From: Zygnema cylindricum
Taxonomy: Eukaryota > Streptophyta > Zygnematophyceae > Zygnematales > Zygnemataceae
Assembly (NCBI GenBank): GCA_037447655.1
Contig: JBBHKE010000838.1
Coordinates: 1-64,000 of the forward strand
DNA length: 64,000 bases
Direction: 5' to 3'
The translations under genes were made by a program, and so were the position numbers. The notes below the pieces were generated by a model. It was not told where the DNA came from, ran no database searches, and saw only the letters and a program-made list of their open reading frames with translations. The first letter of the stretch is position 1. The number at the start of each line of letters is the position of its first letter. Of this stretch, positions 34,901 through 46,668 are shown in pieces.

Positions 34901-37581
34901 TATTAATATCCCTTCATTATTTATATCCTTTAGTTTTAGTCTCCTGGGAACTCACGTTCACACGTCTTCTTGCCGCTGCCTTGTAGTGTAGGTTCCTTAG
35001 GTATTTCTGGACAAAAGCTGCAACTTCCTTCACATTGGATTTCTCCTGGATCCTCTGGCTCACAGTCCCGGTAGAAGATAGTTTTCTGGGAGGTAACAGT
35101 GCTGTAAGGAGCAGCCATTACAGCTGTTCCGTTCTGATAAGATGGAAAGAAGTTCAACCTTAGTATTGTGCCGACATTGATGTTCTATCATGTATAAAGA
35201 CGTTATAAAATTTGATATAAATTGCATAATATAATTTGATGTCAATTTAAGAAGTGTATAATAAGAAGTTTTATCCCCATTTTTTGGAATGATAACGTTT
35301 AGTAATTCCTGAAAGCAGCTTTAAGAATCAACAAAAATCCGAGCAGTATTAAGACACACCTTTGCGATGTTTTTCTTGAATTTGCATTTATAAAGTATAG
35401 CTAAAGGTCCCCCTCCGTCTGGTGAGCCACGCTCCAGAGAAACTGCTCCTCCATATTCCTGGAGGAAAATAAAGAAACATCGAGCTCAGTTTCGGCTTTT
35501 GGCCTGATGTAGCGACAGGCAATGTTTCAAGTATCACAGACTACAAACTGATTTAAAAATACAAAAATAGCTTACTCCAGCGGAGTTTTTTCTGAAGTCG
35601 ACTGATTGAAAGGCGGCACTTGCTCCTCCAATCCCTCCTTGGAACATGAGGTCCACAGCGCCTCCATTGACTGTGGCCTTGTTGCCGGAAAATAGAACGT
35701 TGGTGAAGTCCGCATGACCGCCTCCAGGCTGCAAGGGGATCCCACTCACCCAAGGCTATTAGCATTCACACAACTACGGAACAAGTTATTTTTACACCCC
35801 AATAGTGATAAAACAAACAGAAAGAATTGAAAAAGCCCGCTCATTGTGGATAGCACGTTAAATGGCCTGTAAAGGTATATCCATAACGGCTTCAACTAAG
35901 AGTGGGGAAGGAACGAACCATGCTGCAAGTGGCAGGAGCATCGTCAATGAACACGGCCCCTCCGAAGGATGCCGAATTGTTTAGAAAAACTGTATCTTGA
36001 ATGGTCACACAGCTATCACTACCACAGCCACCCTTGTCACCGTTCACTTCTTCCGAACCAATGTAAATTGCGCCTCCCATCGACGATCTGTCTACTTCTG
36101 AAGACTGCAATCACATGAGAAGATGACCCTTCAGTAAAGATGGTTTAAAAGCTCTTGATGGCCTTCATTTTTTAACAAAATAGGGTGAATAACGTGCAAA
36201 GGAAATGCATAGAAATGTACTCTCTTCCTCCGATTTAATAAAAATCAAATGAAGTCCAAGTAAATTTCAACTTACAAAAGCGCGGTTGTCAACAAATGTG
36301 CATCCTCGCAAATAAGCAGTTGAGTTTGGCTGCACTGAAATTGCTCCTCCCTTAAATGCAGCTTCGTTTCCAGAGAATTTGACATTTGCTGCTGTCAAGT
36401 AAGCTCCTCCTTCACCCAGTGATGACCTCCCTCCTGCCAGGAAAATAGCACCGCCCTCAAGGCTGTCATTCTCCACTGCCCTTCCGTTCTTAAGATGGAG
36501 CTCCTTCAAGGTCAAGACTCCTTCCACTCCAACATAAAATATCTGCCAAGCCAGAAAATTTGAGCATCAGTAACCTGAATACGTACTTAGGGGCAATAAG
36601 GAGCCCAGGGGCAGCTGATGCGCTGTCTAAATGAGTTAGTAAAAATGTCACCTGTGATTTGTGATTCCCGTCGATAACACATGACTTGATGCAATTTCCT
36701 GAGATAGTAACCACATAATTAATTGTCGGCAGCCGCATTCCAGACAAAGTTATGTCGCCGGTTATAAGAATGAGCGATATTTCCTCTGCCAAAGCGTCTC
36801 TAAGGCAGCCTTCATCGTCACAGAATTCCGTATCGGAAGAACCTGTAAATGATAAACAGTGGAGCCACAGTGAGGTTCTAAGAAGGGCGAGAGTGCACAA
36901 AGGCGAGTTGCAAAAATATGCCAAAGCTCATATTATTCTTAGAAAATCAGGAAGTAGTATGAAACAAAGTGTACTTGGCAAGGACTTCTATGCCCTTACT
37001 GTCTTCATCTTGAGGATGACTATTTCCCCCGGTAGTCGTGTAAATTGTGAAAGTAGAAGAAGCATTATTGGGAAGTAAAGACGTGACATTAGGTGACAGC
37101 TCCATTATCTCTGGTGACAGTCTATTCTTTTCATCGACTGAGGCTGGAAATCCTGAAACTGCAGTGGCGTACAAAGGCAGGACAAAAAGTGAGTCAGACT
37201 ATTTCATGAGGGAGAAGAAACAAGAAATCGCTGCAGCAGACACAATGTAACCCGGGATTAGGATAAATGCAGCAAATGAATAGTGACAACCATTTTTCTT
37301 ATGCGCATTCAACAAATTAAGAAACACACATATTTTTGGCATCTTTGAGTTTTTATAGCTTGTCTAGTTTAACTGTGCCCAGAATTTCCCTGCATTTTAT
37401 TGCATTTCAAAAAACATCTCTAAGTTCGTGACATCCACAAATCCCTCCTATTTCTAAATTGAATCAGCTCCTTCCGCTCTTTACCAGAACAGCTGGCTCC
37501 AGGAAGGGCCACCGAAAATATTAGCAATCCAATAGCAATAGCTGTCCAGCCCAGCCTTCTCCCTACCCCGTGTTGATCCAT
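25941..37581 (-). CDS. Giant secreted chimeric wall protein: beta-helix repeats, proline-rich region, Root_cap domain
   Basis: Twelve exons (transcript order): 37581-37485, 37158-37000, 36842-36652, 36542-36276, 36104-35919, 35728-35576, 35458-35360, 35133-34956, 34767-27584, 27229-27070, 26786-26517 and 26186-25941. All junctions keep frame, giving about 3,063 residues once one frameshift near 31965 is allowed for. Residues 1-31 are a signal peptide. Residues about 150-400 hold polymorphic outer membrane protein-type beta-helix repeats ([49 protein letters not shown]). Residues about 405-485 are Cys-rich. Residues about 490-2820 are Pro/Ser-rich with SPP, SPPPP and VTSPP motifs like extensins. 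[11 protein letters not shown] then leads into a Root_cap-type domain ([28 protein letters not shown]). An extracellular-matrix role is likely; no enzyme motif was seen. The junction 34956/34767 and the last exon's end (possible donor at 25988) are the least certain. It could instead be two genes. Confidence 0.7.
27584..34767 (-). repeat. 7.2-kb proline-rich exon with higher-order tandem repeats
   Basis: The whole exon is purine-rich on the + strand and encodes Pro/Ser repeats on the minus strand. Roughly 28350-32190 is built of 51-bp units (17 codons, [11 protein letters not shown] type) with 42-bp variants. These blocks are separated by longer spacers at about 28130-28330, 28580-28800, 29220-29440, 30590-30830 and 32190-32450, each encoding a basic KKxKHPPPP-like motif, then [13 protein letters not shown] and [14 protein letters not shown]. 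Upstream of this, at 32850-33065, a 36/39-bp repeat encodes [14 protein letters not shown] pure GGT run lies at about 32712-32747. Confidence 0.8.
31961..31972 (-). other. Single frameshift site in the proline-rich exon
   Basis: Above this point the Pro-rich frame has codon starts at coordinates equal to 1 modulo 3; below it, 0 modulo 3. The local + strand sequence GATTGAGGAAGGTGG has two fewer bases than its sister repeats, such as GATTGAGGGAAAGGTGG at 31709 or the GGAGGGGAAGGTGG form. Both flanks stay free of stops in their own Pro frame. The change may be a real deletion or an assembly or read error in a repeat. Confidence 0.65.
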
Positions 37582-37779
37582 CCTGGTTTGGCAACCTTTT
37601 TCTACTTAATAAACACAACTTTTCAGCATTAACTAATAAAATCGAAAATATAAAAAGTTCTCGAATGGGTCACCAAAGAACTGTTTTATATCCCAAACAA
37701 CTAGTTACACTCTCCTTCGCAACAATAAGTATCCATACTGAGTCCTCCTTTGACATTCCTCAGAATAGCTGAGCGAAGG

Positions 37780-37786
37780 TTATATA
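37780..37786 (-). promoter_or_regulatory. TATA box of the giant wall-protein gene
   Basis: TATATAA lies on the minus strand about 200 bp upstream of the start codon at 37581. This would put transcription start near 37750 and give a 5' UTR of about 170 nt. It is the only good TATA match in the interval. Confidence 0.45.
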
Positions 37787-38728
37787 GTAGCCGGTTTTAG
37801 TAGAAAAGACAAGAGGAGAGTACATTAAAGCTCATGGCCGGCGGATTAAAATTCAAGAACAACTCCAAAAGCCTAGTTCGTTTACGTCAGTTTTCGTCTC
37901 TACGGACAAATTTGGGACGCAGGTACTCACGGCAGAGGGACGCAACGGACGAAGAGTAACGATGCGCAAAGCTGGTATCGTAATGTAACAGTGAGGTGAC
38001 GCAAAAGGGACGAGAAGTTCCGGTTGAACTGACGGCGCTCGATGCGGTTGAGCAGTACGGATTGACTGAAATGTGGTCACCTTCTGTACGCTCACTTTTT
38101 TGAGGAAGAAGAAACTGCAACAACGACTACTTTCGATTAGTTGTCACCAGGTTTCACGGATCCAATCAGACAAAGACCTGGATTATTCAGGGTCAACATC
38201 CATAAAAGGGAGGTTGATGTCAAACTAAATAATGACGGCCCGCCGGTACAAAGGGTATAGGGGTTTCAGGACTACATGTCCAGCTTGTTGCGGTTTTAGG
38301 GTGGTCACGGAGTACGTTGTTCGGAAAGAAGCACCGCGGATTTTCGATGCGAGTAATCGCGGTTAGCTCAATGGGTTGCGGTATACTGAATAGTGAATAC
38401 CGTATACACTACACCGCACATCGCTATTAGAGTTGATTACTTTAAAATAAGGTAGTATAATTTTGAACCAAAACCATACATTGAAATTCACGAAAGTGGA
38501 TCAAAACAAAAATAAAATTATTTGTTGCAAATTCGGATGGAAAAAGCATTTGGGTGCAAAGGGGGTGAAAAACAAAAAAAAATAACCTTGAAAGACTTCA
38601 AGAGTCGAGAGAAAAAGACAATGCTAACTAAACCAAGTATTCACCAAAGCTAGTTTAAAACTACCAAAGATGACTACCCACAAAGAGAAAAAAACCTACA
38701 GTAATTGATTACCCATAACCTTCACAAG

Positions 38729-38944
38729 CTACACCGTGTATCGCTATTAGTGTTGCTGTTTTTTCCGCCGCTTAAAACATTTTTTCTCCGTACACACATG
38801 TCGGATTGTAGATCTGCCATTGAAAGGCAAGATTCTCACCTTCCGATTGGCGGTCTCCATTTGAAAATCGGACAAGTGTGTACAAAAAAAAGATGTTTTA
38901 AGAGGCGAAAAAAATATGAACGCTAATAGCGATACATGGTGTAG
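38729..38944. mobile_element. 216-bp MITE
   Basis: Inverted ends CTACACCGTGTATCGCTATT (left) and, inverted at the right, CTACACCATGTATCGCTATT match at all but one or two positions over 26 bp. TTCACAA occurs just outside both ends (38721-38727 and 38947-38953), a possible target duplication. A second inner palindrome (CACATGTCGGATTG / AAAATCGGACAAGTGTG) is shared with 47441-47655. Confidence 0.65.
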
Positions 38945-39799
38945 AGTTCACAATAGCGAATATGGTGGATGTGGATCGGGTCGCGTGGAAGATCTAGTAG
39001 GTTAGCCTAACATATGCATTGTGTTTCGTCAAAAGAGGGTTTGCGTTTGTTTAAGGAAACTGATACACGCCGACTGTAAAGACCAACAAAAGGTTCGGTA
39101 GAGGACTTCTCAAACCTCTAGATTCATATGTTTATGGCATACAATTGAGAAGGAAATAGACGAAATAATTTTGGACGAAGATCCTAAAATCTTTGTTGCA
39201 AATAGGACAAATCGATTTGCTCGTTCTCAGTTAGTGTCACGTTCCTCAAAAATTGTTGCGTCCGTACTCGCCACGGTGCGTGCAATGTCACACGAGAAAG
39301 AAGGTGTGTCCCAATCAAATCCGTGAGGACCACATCACTAAAGGTCCTCCGAACACGTTGGAGGAAAACCAAATTATCGCGAGGGTTTCGACGAAATCTA
39401 AGTCAAGGGCGAGGAGAGATCATATGAGAAATATCTTGTTTAACAATGTGCCCAACTCTATTGCCGACTCTAACCTCTACTTTCCACACTAAATCAAGAA
39501 AAACAATACATTCCCCTCCACGTGAGAAACAAAGTAGGTGAATACCTTTACGGTTATCTCATTGTTTACAAACACAACATGTGGTCCCTAAAGAGGATGG
39601 GTGAGTTGAACACAACTCAGACGCTAAGCATACGTAAACTAATGAGATGTTAAACAAGGTGTCACAAAATTGGTAATGGCCTACAACCAGGAACCAACCT
39701 TAGGCATCGAACATGAACGTAAGATGAAGTATAAGATGGCAATTTTTCTAGATTTTCAATTCCAAATTTCAATGGTTGTTGGTTGCTTTGATATTCGAT

Positions 39800-40012
39800 A
39801 GTGCAGTGAAAGGTATCATCAACAATAGAAGAACTCATGCCCAAGCAGCCTTCTTTCTAGCGACCTACTGGTAGATATTCTACTACAAAACGTGTATGAC
39901 TTCTATGTAGTGAAAGTTATCATTGACAATAGAAGATCTCATGGCCAACCAGCCTACTTTTCAAAGACCTATGGAAACGGATTATACTACAAAACGTATA
40001 TAGATTCTATGA
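39800..40012. repeat. Tandem duplication of about 100 bp
   Basis: Two adjacent, about 80 percent similar copies start AGTGAAAGGTATCATCAACA and AGTGAAAGTTATCATTGACA and run through ACTACAAAACGT. One copy is open over about 60 codons, the other has stops. No function is apparent. Confidence 0.5.
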
Positions 40013-40788
40013 TAGGGGAAATGAACTACGATCCCTTTAACCCTTTTTTCGCGGTTCACCAAGGTCTCAACAAGACGGAGACCTTATAGTCTTTATCCAA
40101 ATATGCTCGGTTTGAACTCAACAATATACAATGGTTACTTTTCTTGCCTTAAATACTAACAGGTTGTCAATGTTAGTGTAAAGTTAGATTTATACAATCA
40201 AATGAGCCATCACAGGTTTGTAAAAGGCACCTTTGACTTGAGCTAGTTAGAGGAAAATAAGCTAATACAACTTTCTTACTATTATACCGATAGTCTCGTT
40301 CGAGAAAAAGTCAAACATAGTTTTGGTAAGCTCATGCTAAAAGTCCTCGATCAGATCGCCCAAGCATGGACTAAAATATTTAGGATCGGTCCAAGTTGTA
40401 GGTAACTCCAATGAAGGACAAATGCCCAATCGCCTAATCGAGAATATGCCCAAGCAAGTATATGACCGAGAGAAAATATGCTTTCGCGGTACAAACCTAT
40501 GGTAGTTGTCAGACGAGCCAACCTAGGTAGTGGTAGGTATCTGGTGTTAAGTTTGACTAAAACTTTGACATATAAACGTGGACCCAACCTCAAACCCCAT
40601 TTGTTTTACGCATAAATGGTTTGTGATTCGGTCGAATATTCTCTTTTTAACTTTTCCATAAAGTTGTATATAGATTTTGATTTCCATCTCTCTCGTAAAT
40701 TTAAAAACTCGCAACTAAATAAAACAATTGAAAGCTTTATCGCCAACTTTCTTTGTTTTGAGGATCATTTATCCCCCATTGCAAGTTG

Positions 40789-43700
40789 ACTTCTTGGTGC
40801 AAGTCCTCCTCTTCATAGAAGCCTCCTCCTGGTGCAAGTCCTCCTAGTGCGAGTCCTCCTCATTCTTGGTGCGAGTCCTTCTCTTGGTGCGAGTCCTTCA
40901 CTTGGTGCAAGTACCCCTCTTGGTGCGATTCATGCTCTTGGTGCGAGTCCTCTTCGTGGTGCCAATCTGCCTCTTGGTGCGAGTCCTCCGTTTGGTGTGA
41001 GTCCTTCTCTTGGTTTAAGTCAACTTCCTTGTGTGAGTCCTCCTCTTATGACTCCTCCTCTTTGTGCCTATCTTCCTTGTGCACTACCTTTTCTTCGTGA
41101 AATTCCTTTCCTATGAATGAGTCTGCTTCCTACTGCAATTCCTCTTCTTGGTGCGAGTTCGCTTTTTGGTGGGAATCCTTCTCTTGGTGGGATTTCTCCT
41201 TTTGTTGCGATTCCTCCACGTGTTGTGAGTCCTCCTCCATATGTATATCCGCTTCCTTGTGTAATTCTTTCTCTTTGTGCAAGTGTGCTTGCCAGTGCGA
41301 GTCCTCCTTCTGGTGCTAGTCCTCCTCCTTGTGCAAAACATCCTCTTGGTACAAGTCCTCATCGTAGTTTAGTTCCTCTTCCTTGTGTGAGTCCGCTTAG
41401 AATTGCGAGTCCTCCTCTTGGTGGAAGTCCTCTTAGTGGTGCAAGTCCGCTTTTTGGTGTAAGTCCTTGTCTTGGTGTTAGTCCTCCTCCTAGTGCAAGT
41501 ACACCTCTTCATTTGACTCCTCCTCTTCGTTCGACTCCTCTTTCTTGCTTCAATCCTCGTATTCATGCAAGTCATTTTTTGGGTGCAATTCCTTCTTTTG
41601 GTGTCAGTCCTCCTCTTTGTGCAAGTCCTCCTCCTGGTGCTAATCTTCCTCTGGTACGAGTCTTCCTCATAGTGGAAGTTCTCCTCTTAGTGCGAACTTT
41701 TTTCTTAGTGCGAGTCCTCCTCTTAGTGTGAGTCCTCCTCTTAGTGAGGGTCCTCATCCTGGTACGAGTTCTCCTCTGGGGGCGAGTTCGCTTTCTGTTG
41801 CGATCCATTTTCTTGTTGCGATTCCTCCTCCTGGTGCGAGTTTATTTCCTTAGGCAAGTAGGCTTCTTGGTGCAAGTCTTCCTCTACGTGCGAGTCCTCA
41901 TCTTATAATGAGTCTTTCTCTTCGTGCAAGTCCTCCTACTAGTGCGAGTTTATTTCTTGGTGGGAGTCTTCTCGTAGTGCGAGTCGTACTCTTGGTGCAA
42001 GTCCTCATCCTGGTGCAAGTCCTCCTCCTGGGGCGAGTTCACTTTCTATAACGAATCCTTTTCTTGGTGGGAGTCCCCCTCTTGGTACAAGTCCTCCTTT
42101 TAGTGCAAGCCCTCCTCTTTCTGCGAGTCCTCCGCATGGTGCGAGTCTTGCTATTGGTGCGAGTCTTGCACTTGGTGCGAGTCTTGCTCGAGGTGTGATT
42201 CATCCTCTTGGTGCCAGTCCTCCTTTTCATGCGAGTCCTCCTCTTGGTGTGAGTCCTTCTCAGACAAGTTTGCTTCTTGGTGCAATTTCTCCTCTTGATT
42301 GGAGTGCGATTCCTCCTCTTGGAGGAGGTCCTCCTCCTAGTGCCAGTCTTACTCTGATGCTCATGCGCTTCCTTGTGAAAGTCCTCCTAATGGTGCGTCT
42401 CCGTATCTTGGGAGTTTTTTTCTTGGTGTAGTCGGCTTCTTTGTGCGAGTCCTCCTCTTGGGGGGAGTCTTCTTCCTCAAGCGAGTTCTCCTGTTGGTGC
42501 GAGTCTGCTTTCTGGTATAAGTCCTTCTCTTGGTGCAAGTCCTCCTCCTGTTGCAGGATCTCCTCCCGGTGGGATTCATGCTCCTACTATGAGTCCTTCT
42601 CTTGGTGGGAGTCCACCTCCAAGTGCTAGTCCACTTCCTCGCGCAAGACCGTTTATTTGGTGAGTCCTCCTCACGCTTCGAGTCCGCTTCTTGGTGCGAG
42701 TCCTCCTCCTGGTTCGAGACTCTTTTTCTTGCAACTCCTCCTCTTAGTGCGATTCCTCGTCGTAGTGCGAGTCATCCTCTTGGTGCAAGTCCTTCTTCTA
42801 CTATAATTGCTCTTCTTGGTGCAAGTCCTCCTAGTGCGAGTTATCCTCTTGTGCGGGTCCTCTTTTGGGTTTGAGCCCTCCTCTTAGTGCAAGTACTTTT
42901 TCTAGTGCAAATCCGCTTCTTGTTGCCAGTCCTCTTGTTGGTGCAAAACCTCTTCCTACTGCAAGTCCTCCTCTTTTTGCAGGTCTATTTTCGATGCGAG
43001 TCCTTTTCTTTGTGCGATTCCTCCTCCTTGTATGAGTTTGTTTTTTGGTGTGAGTCTTCCTTTGGTGCGATTCATCCTTCTAGTGTTAGTCCTTCTATTG
43101 GTGCGAGTCGTATGCTTAGTGCTAGTCCTCTTCATGGTTCGAGACCTTCTTGTATTGCGTGTCCTCCTCTTTGGAGTAGGTCATCCTCCACGTGCAAGTT
43201 CTCCTCTTATTCCGTGTCCTCTTCTTGATGTGAGTGTGCTTTTTAATGTGAGTCATCCTCTTGGTGCAGGTCTTTCTCTTGGTGTGAGTCCTCCTCCAGT
43301 TCGCTACGAGTTCGCTTCTTGGTGTGAATCCTGTCCGTGGTGCGAGTTTTGCTCTTGGTGCTAGTCCTTCTGGTACAAGTCCTCTTCCTCGTGAGAGTCC
43401 TTTGAAAGGGGCGAGTGCAGTCGTGGTGCAAGTCCTTGTCTTGGTGCGTGTCCTCCACTTGGTGCGAGTCCTCCTCCAAATGCTAGTCCTCCTCTTCGTG
43501 CGAGTCCCCCTTTTGGTGCGAGTCCTCTTCTTGGTGTGAATTCTCGTCTTGGTGGGAGTCTCCACTTGGTGCGAGTCCTCCTCTTGGTGCGAGTCCTCCT
43601 TCTAGTGTTAGTCCTCTTTTTGGTGCAAGTCCTCCTCTTAGTGCGAGTCCTCCTTTTCGTGCGAGTCCTCCTCCTAGTGCGAGTCCTCCTCCTAGTGCGA

Positions 43701-44814
43701 TTACTAAACTTGGTGCTAGTCCTCCTCTTAGTGCAAGTCCTCCTCCTGGTGGAATTCCTCCTTTTGGTGCATGTCCTCCTCTTATGGCGTGTCCTCCTCT
43801 TGTTACAAGTCGTCATCGTGGTGTTATTCCTCCTCCTCCTCTTGCGAGTCCGCTTTTTGGTGCTAGTCCTCCACTTGATGCGGGTACTTGTCTTAGTGCG
43901 ATACCTCCCCTTGGTGTGAGTCCTCCTCTTGGTGCGAGTCCTCCTAATAGTGCGAGTCCTCCTCTTGATGCCTTTAGGTGCGATTCCTCCTCTTGGTGCA
44001 ATTCCTCCTCCTACTGGGAGTCTACTTTTGGGTGCGAGTCCTCATCTTGGTGCGAGTCCTCCTCTGGGGCGAGTCCTCCTCGTAGTGCGAGTCTCCTTTT
44101 TGGGGCGAGTCCTCCTCTTGTTGCGAGTCCTCCTCCTTGTGAAAGTACTCGGCTTCATGTGAGTCCGCTTCTTGGTGCTTCTGGTGCTGCGAGTCCTCTT
44201 ATTCATGCGATTCCTCCTCTTATCCTCCTCTTGGTGCAAGGCCTTCCTCTTTGTGCGAGTCCTTCTCTTGGTGCGGGTCCTCCTCTTGGTGCGAGTCCTC
44301 CTCGTGCAAGTCCTCTTCCTAGTGCGGGTCCTTTTGGTGCGTGTTCTCCTCTTATTGCGTGTCGTCCTCTTGTTCGAGTCCTCCTCTTGGTGCGATTCCT
44401 TCGTTTGGTGCGAGTTCGCTTCTTAGTGAGAGTCCTTCTCCTCGTGCGAGTCCTCCTCTTGGTGCAAGAGCTCCACTTGGTTCGAGTCCTCCACTTGGTG
44501 TGAGTCCTCCTCTTGGTGGGATACCTCCTCTTGGTGGGATACCTCCTCTTGGTGCAAGTCCTCCTCCAGGTGCGATTCCTCCTCTTGGTGCGAGTCGTCT
44601 CTCGGTGCAAGTCCTCCTCCTGGTGCGAGTCCTCTTTTGGGTGCGAGTCTTCTCTTGGTGCGAGTTTTCCTTTGGGTGCGAGTCCTCCACTCGGTGCAGG
44701 TCCTCTTCTTGGTGCTAGTCCTCCTCGTGGTGCGAGTCCTTTTGGTGCGAGTCCTCCTCCTGGTGCAAGTCCTCCTCTTGGTGGAAGTCCTTCTCTAGGT
44801 GCGAGTCACTGTTA
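40789..44814. repeat. 4-kb minisatellite with 18-bp unit
   Basis: About 220 imperfect copies of an 18-bp unit, GGTGCGAGTCCTCCTCTT, run head to tail. In one + frame it reads Gly-Ala-Ser-Pro-Pro-Leu, in the others VRVLLL and CESSSW. On the minus strand it reads RTRTKR, GGLAPR or EEDSHQ. Indels shift the + frame several times (for example near 41640), and stop codons occur, so no single open frame spans it. Runs of clean GASPPL frame remain at 40862-41110, 41130-41640 and 44360-44814. It is either a non-coding satellite or a decayed proline-rich gene. Confidence 0.8.
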
Positions 44815-46668
44815 ATCGTGATGTTTTCAGATAATCCAAAATCGTAAACATAGATATATATGGTTTTGAATAAATCCGGCTATGTTGTTTTTCTTGCAAT
44901 GCACATTTTGTATGCATTTTGTCGTTGTGTGCAACTCGAATCAATAGTGGTTTTGTTCAGGTGCACAGTCAATATATGTTAGTTTATTCATTATAGGAAT
45001 GTGCGAAAATTACCATCCAAGAAAAAAAAAAGGAAAGGAATCATAAAGGAAAAGTAAAAAAAAAAAATCTTACCAAAATAACAATTACCAAAAACCTACT
45101 TTTGCTGGTAATGATGAAAAAGAAAATCACTTCCACTCACCCAACTTCTCTTATTTTGCTTTTGTTGCGTACTTCATATCATAATTCGTTTAAGTGTTAA
45201 ATTGCCATATTATTACATTGCGACTTGATACTTTTTTAGCAATGTTATCAAATATCGCTTGTCTATCTTGTCGCTTCATATCGCAAGGGGTCCGGCTATA
45301 ACGACACTACAACATATATACAGTCAAGAATGCGTCACTTTTTGGGGGCAAAATCTAAATAACCGTTCAAACGAGGACGAACTAAACAAGCACTAACAAA
45401 AAGTTAAATGAAATAGACAAAAAAGCACTGAACTAATGTACATTTGTGAAATAAGAAGGGGTTTTATAAAAAACATTTAGAGCACACTATTTACATGGCA
45501 TAGAATTAGAGCCAAAATTTTAAGTCTAATAGTAACATGTGCAAAGTCAGTCAAACAACGCAATGCTGTGCTATTCGTCGAACAGAGTATAACATCACAA
45601 TAAACAAATTCAGAAAGACAGAAAACAATGCTACAATGACTGAGATAGTGCAGGAAGATTAGGCCACACTTGCAAAATACTCTTAGCAGGTGTATTTGAA
45701 AGAACTTCTATCATAAGTCTCTCACAAATTAACAACAACCACAAAATTAATTACTTTTGTGTTGTGCAGTATTAAATTCCTTGCAAATAACCAGTCTTAC
45801 AACCAAACATTATCTAGAGGCAAATTAGTGCGACCAACATCTCCATGTTAATACCAGTGGAATAAAATTACTGGTTCAGTATTTCAAAACAACTTGGTCC
45901 AGTATTTTGAAATCATCTATGAATTGGACATAAATAACACTTAATTTGCCTAATCGTCCATCGGTTCGACCACTATTTTCTCTCTTAAAATATAACACCA
46001 TATTTGTTACACAAACCACTTCACAGGTTTCGAAAGGTCACATTCAACATGTCACACACAACGATACTTTTTTTAAAATTTCTTCTGAAATAAGAAAATC
46101 CATTGATAAGACTTTTCACGCATTACCAAAGAAAATCAGTGTATAACAGAAGTTAAAAAAAATCCGGAATTGCAACGACAGAAAATACAACGCACCATAG
46201 AGGTGACCAAAAATGTTCGAAGATCTAAATTATAACTATTTTTACGAGCAAAGCTTCTTGGTAAATACCAATAACTATTTAGAAAGAAAACATATCGATC
46301 GGAAAAAAAAGAAGGAAAGGGGCCCATTGGTATGCATATATAAAATAAATAATACAGAAATCATTTGAGCCCTTTAGCCCAACTTGCCGACGTCCGCAAA
46401 AATTTTAAACTTGCGGCAGTCGCCAGGTTGGACTATGGACTGCCTTGCATAATCTTTGGGCCCCTCACTTCGTGCACACCCCTCTAAACCCCGCTACCCA
46501 TTGTGGTCTCCCAGCCGTACACGATGTACATCGTACGAAAACATAGTACGGAGACTCCCACACACACACGCACCAAGGCGGGACTTGAAAGGTTAAAAAA
46601 ACCGACCGCCCAACCGTTACAACGTCCTAGCGCTATCTTTCGTCCAGATAAATAACTGATGTACTTAT
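44815..46668. other. AT-rich intergenic region
   Basis: No open frame with a domain, no repeat family and no RNA gene was recognised between the minisatellite and the FAS1 gene stop. Confidence 0.5.

Larger units (their letters stand above)
37787..40788. other. Intergenic region with a MITE and a short tandem duplication
   Basis: No supported gene. It contains a MITE at 38729-38944 and fragments of the same family near 38400-38440. A tandem duplication of about 100 bp lies at 39800-40010 (AGTGAAAG...CAATAGAAGA, then the same again). Remaining open frames are short and anonymous. Confidence 0.5.

Noticed and set aside
27600-44814. CRISPR-like arrays
   Set aside because: The repeats are head-to-tail without unique spacers, and the genome is eukaryotic.
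40832-44815. Many overlapping open frames on both strands in the 18-bp array, for example Arg/Thr/Lys-rich ones
   Set aside because: They change frame at indels and have no starts, splice context or domains. Treated as a minisatellite.
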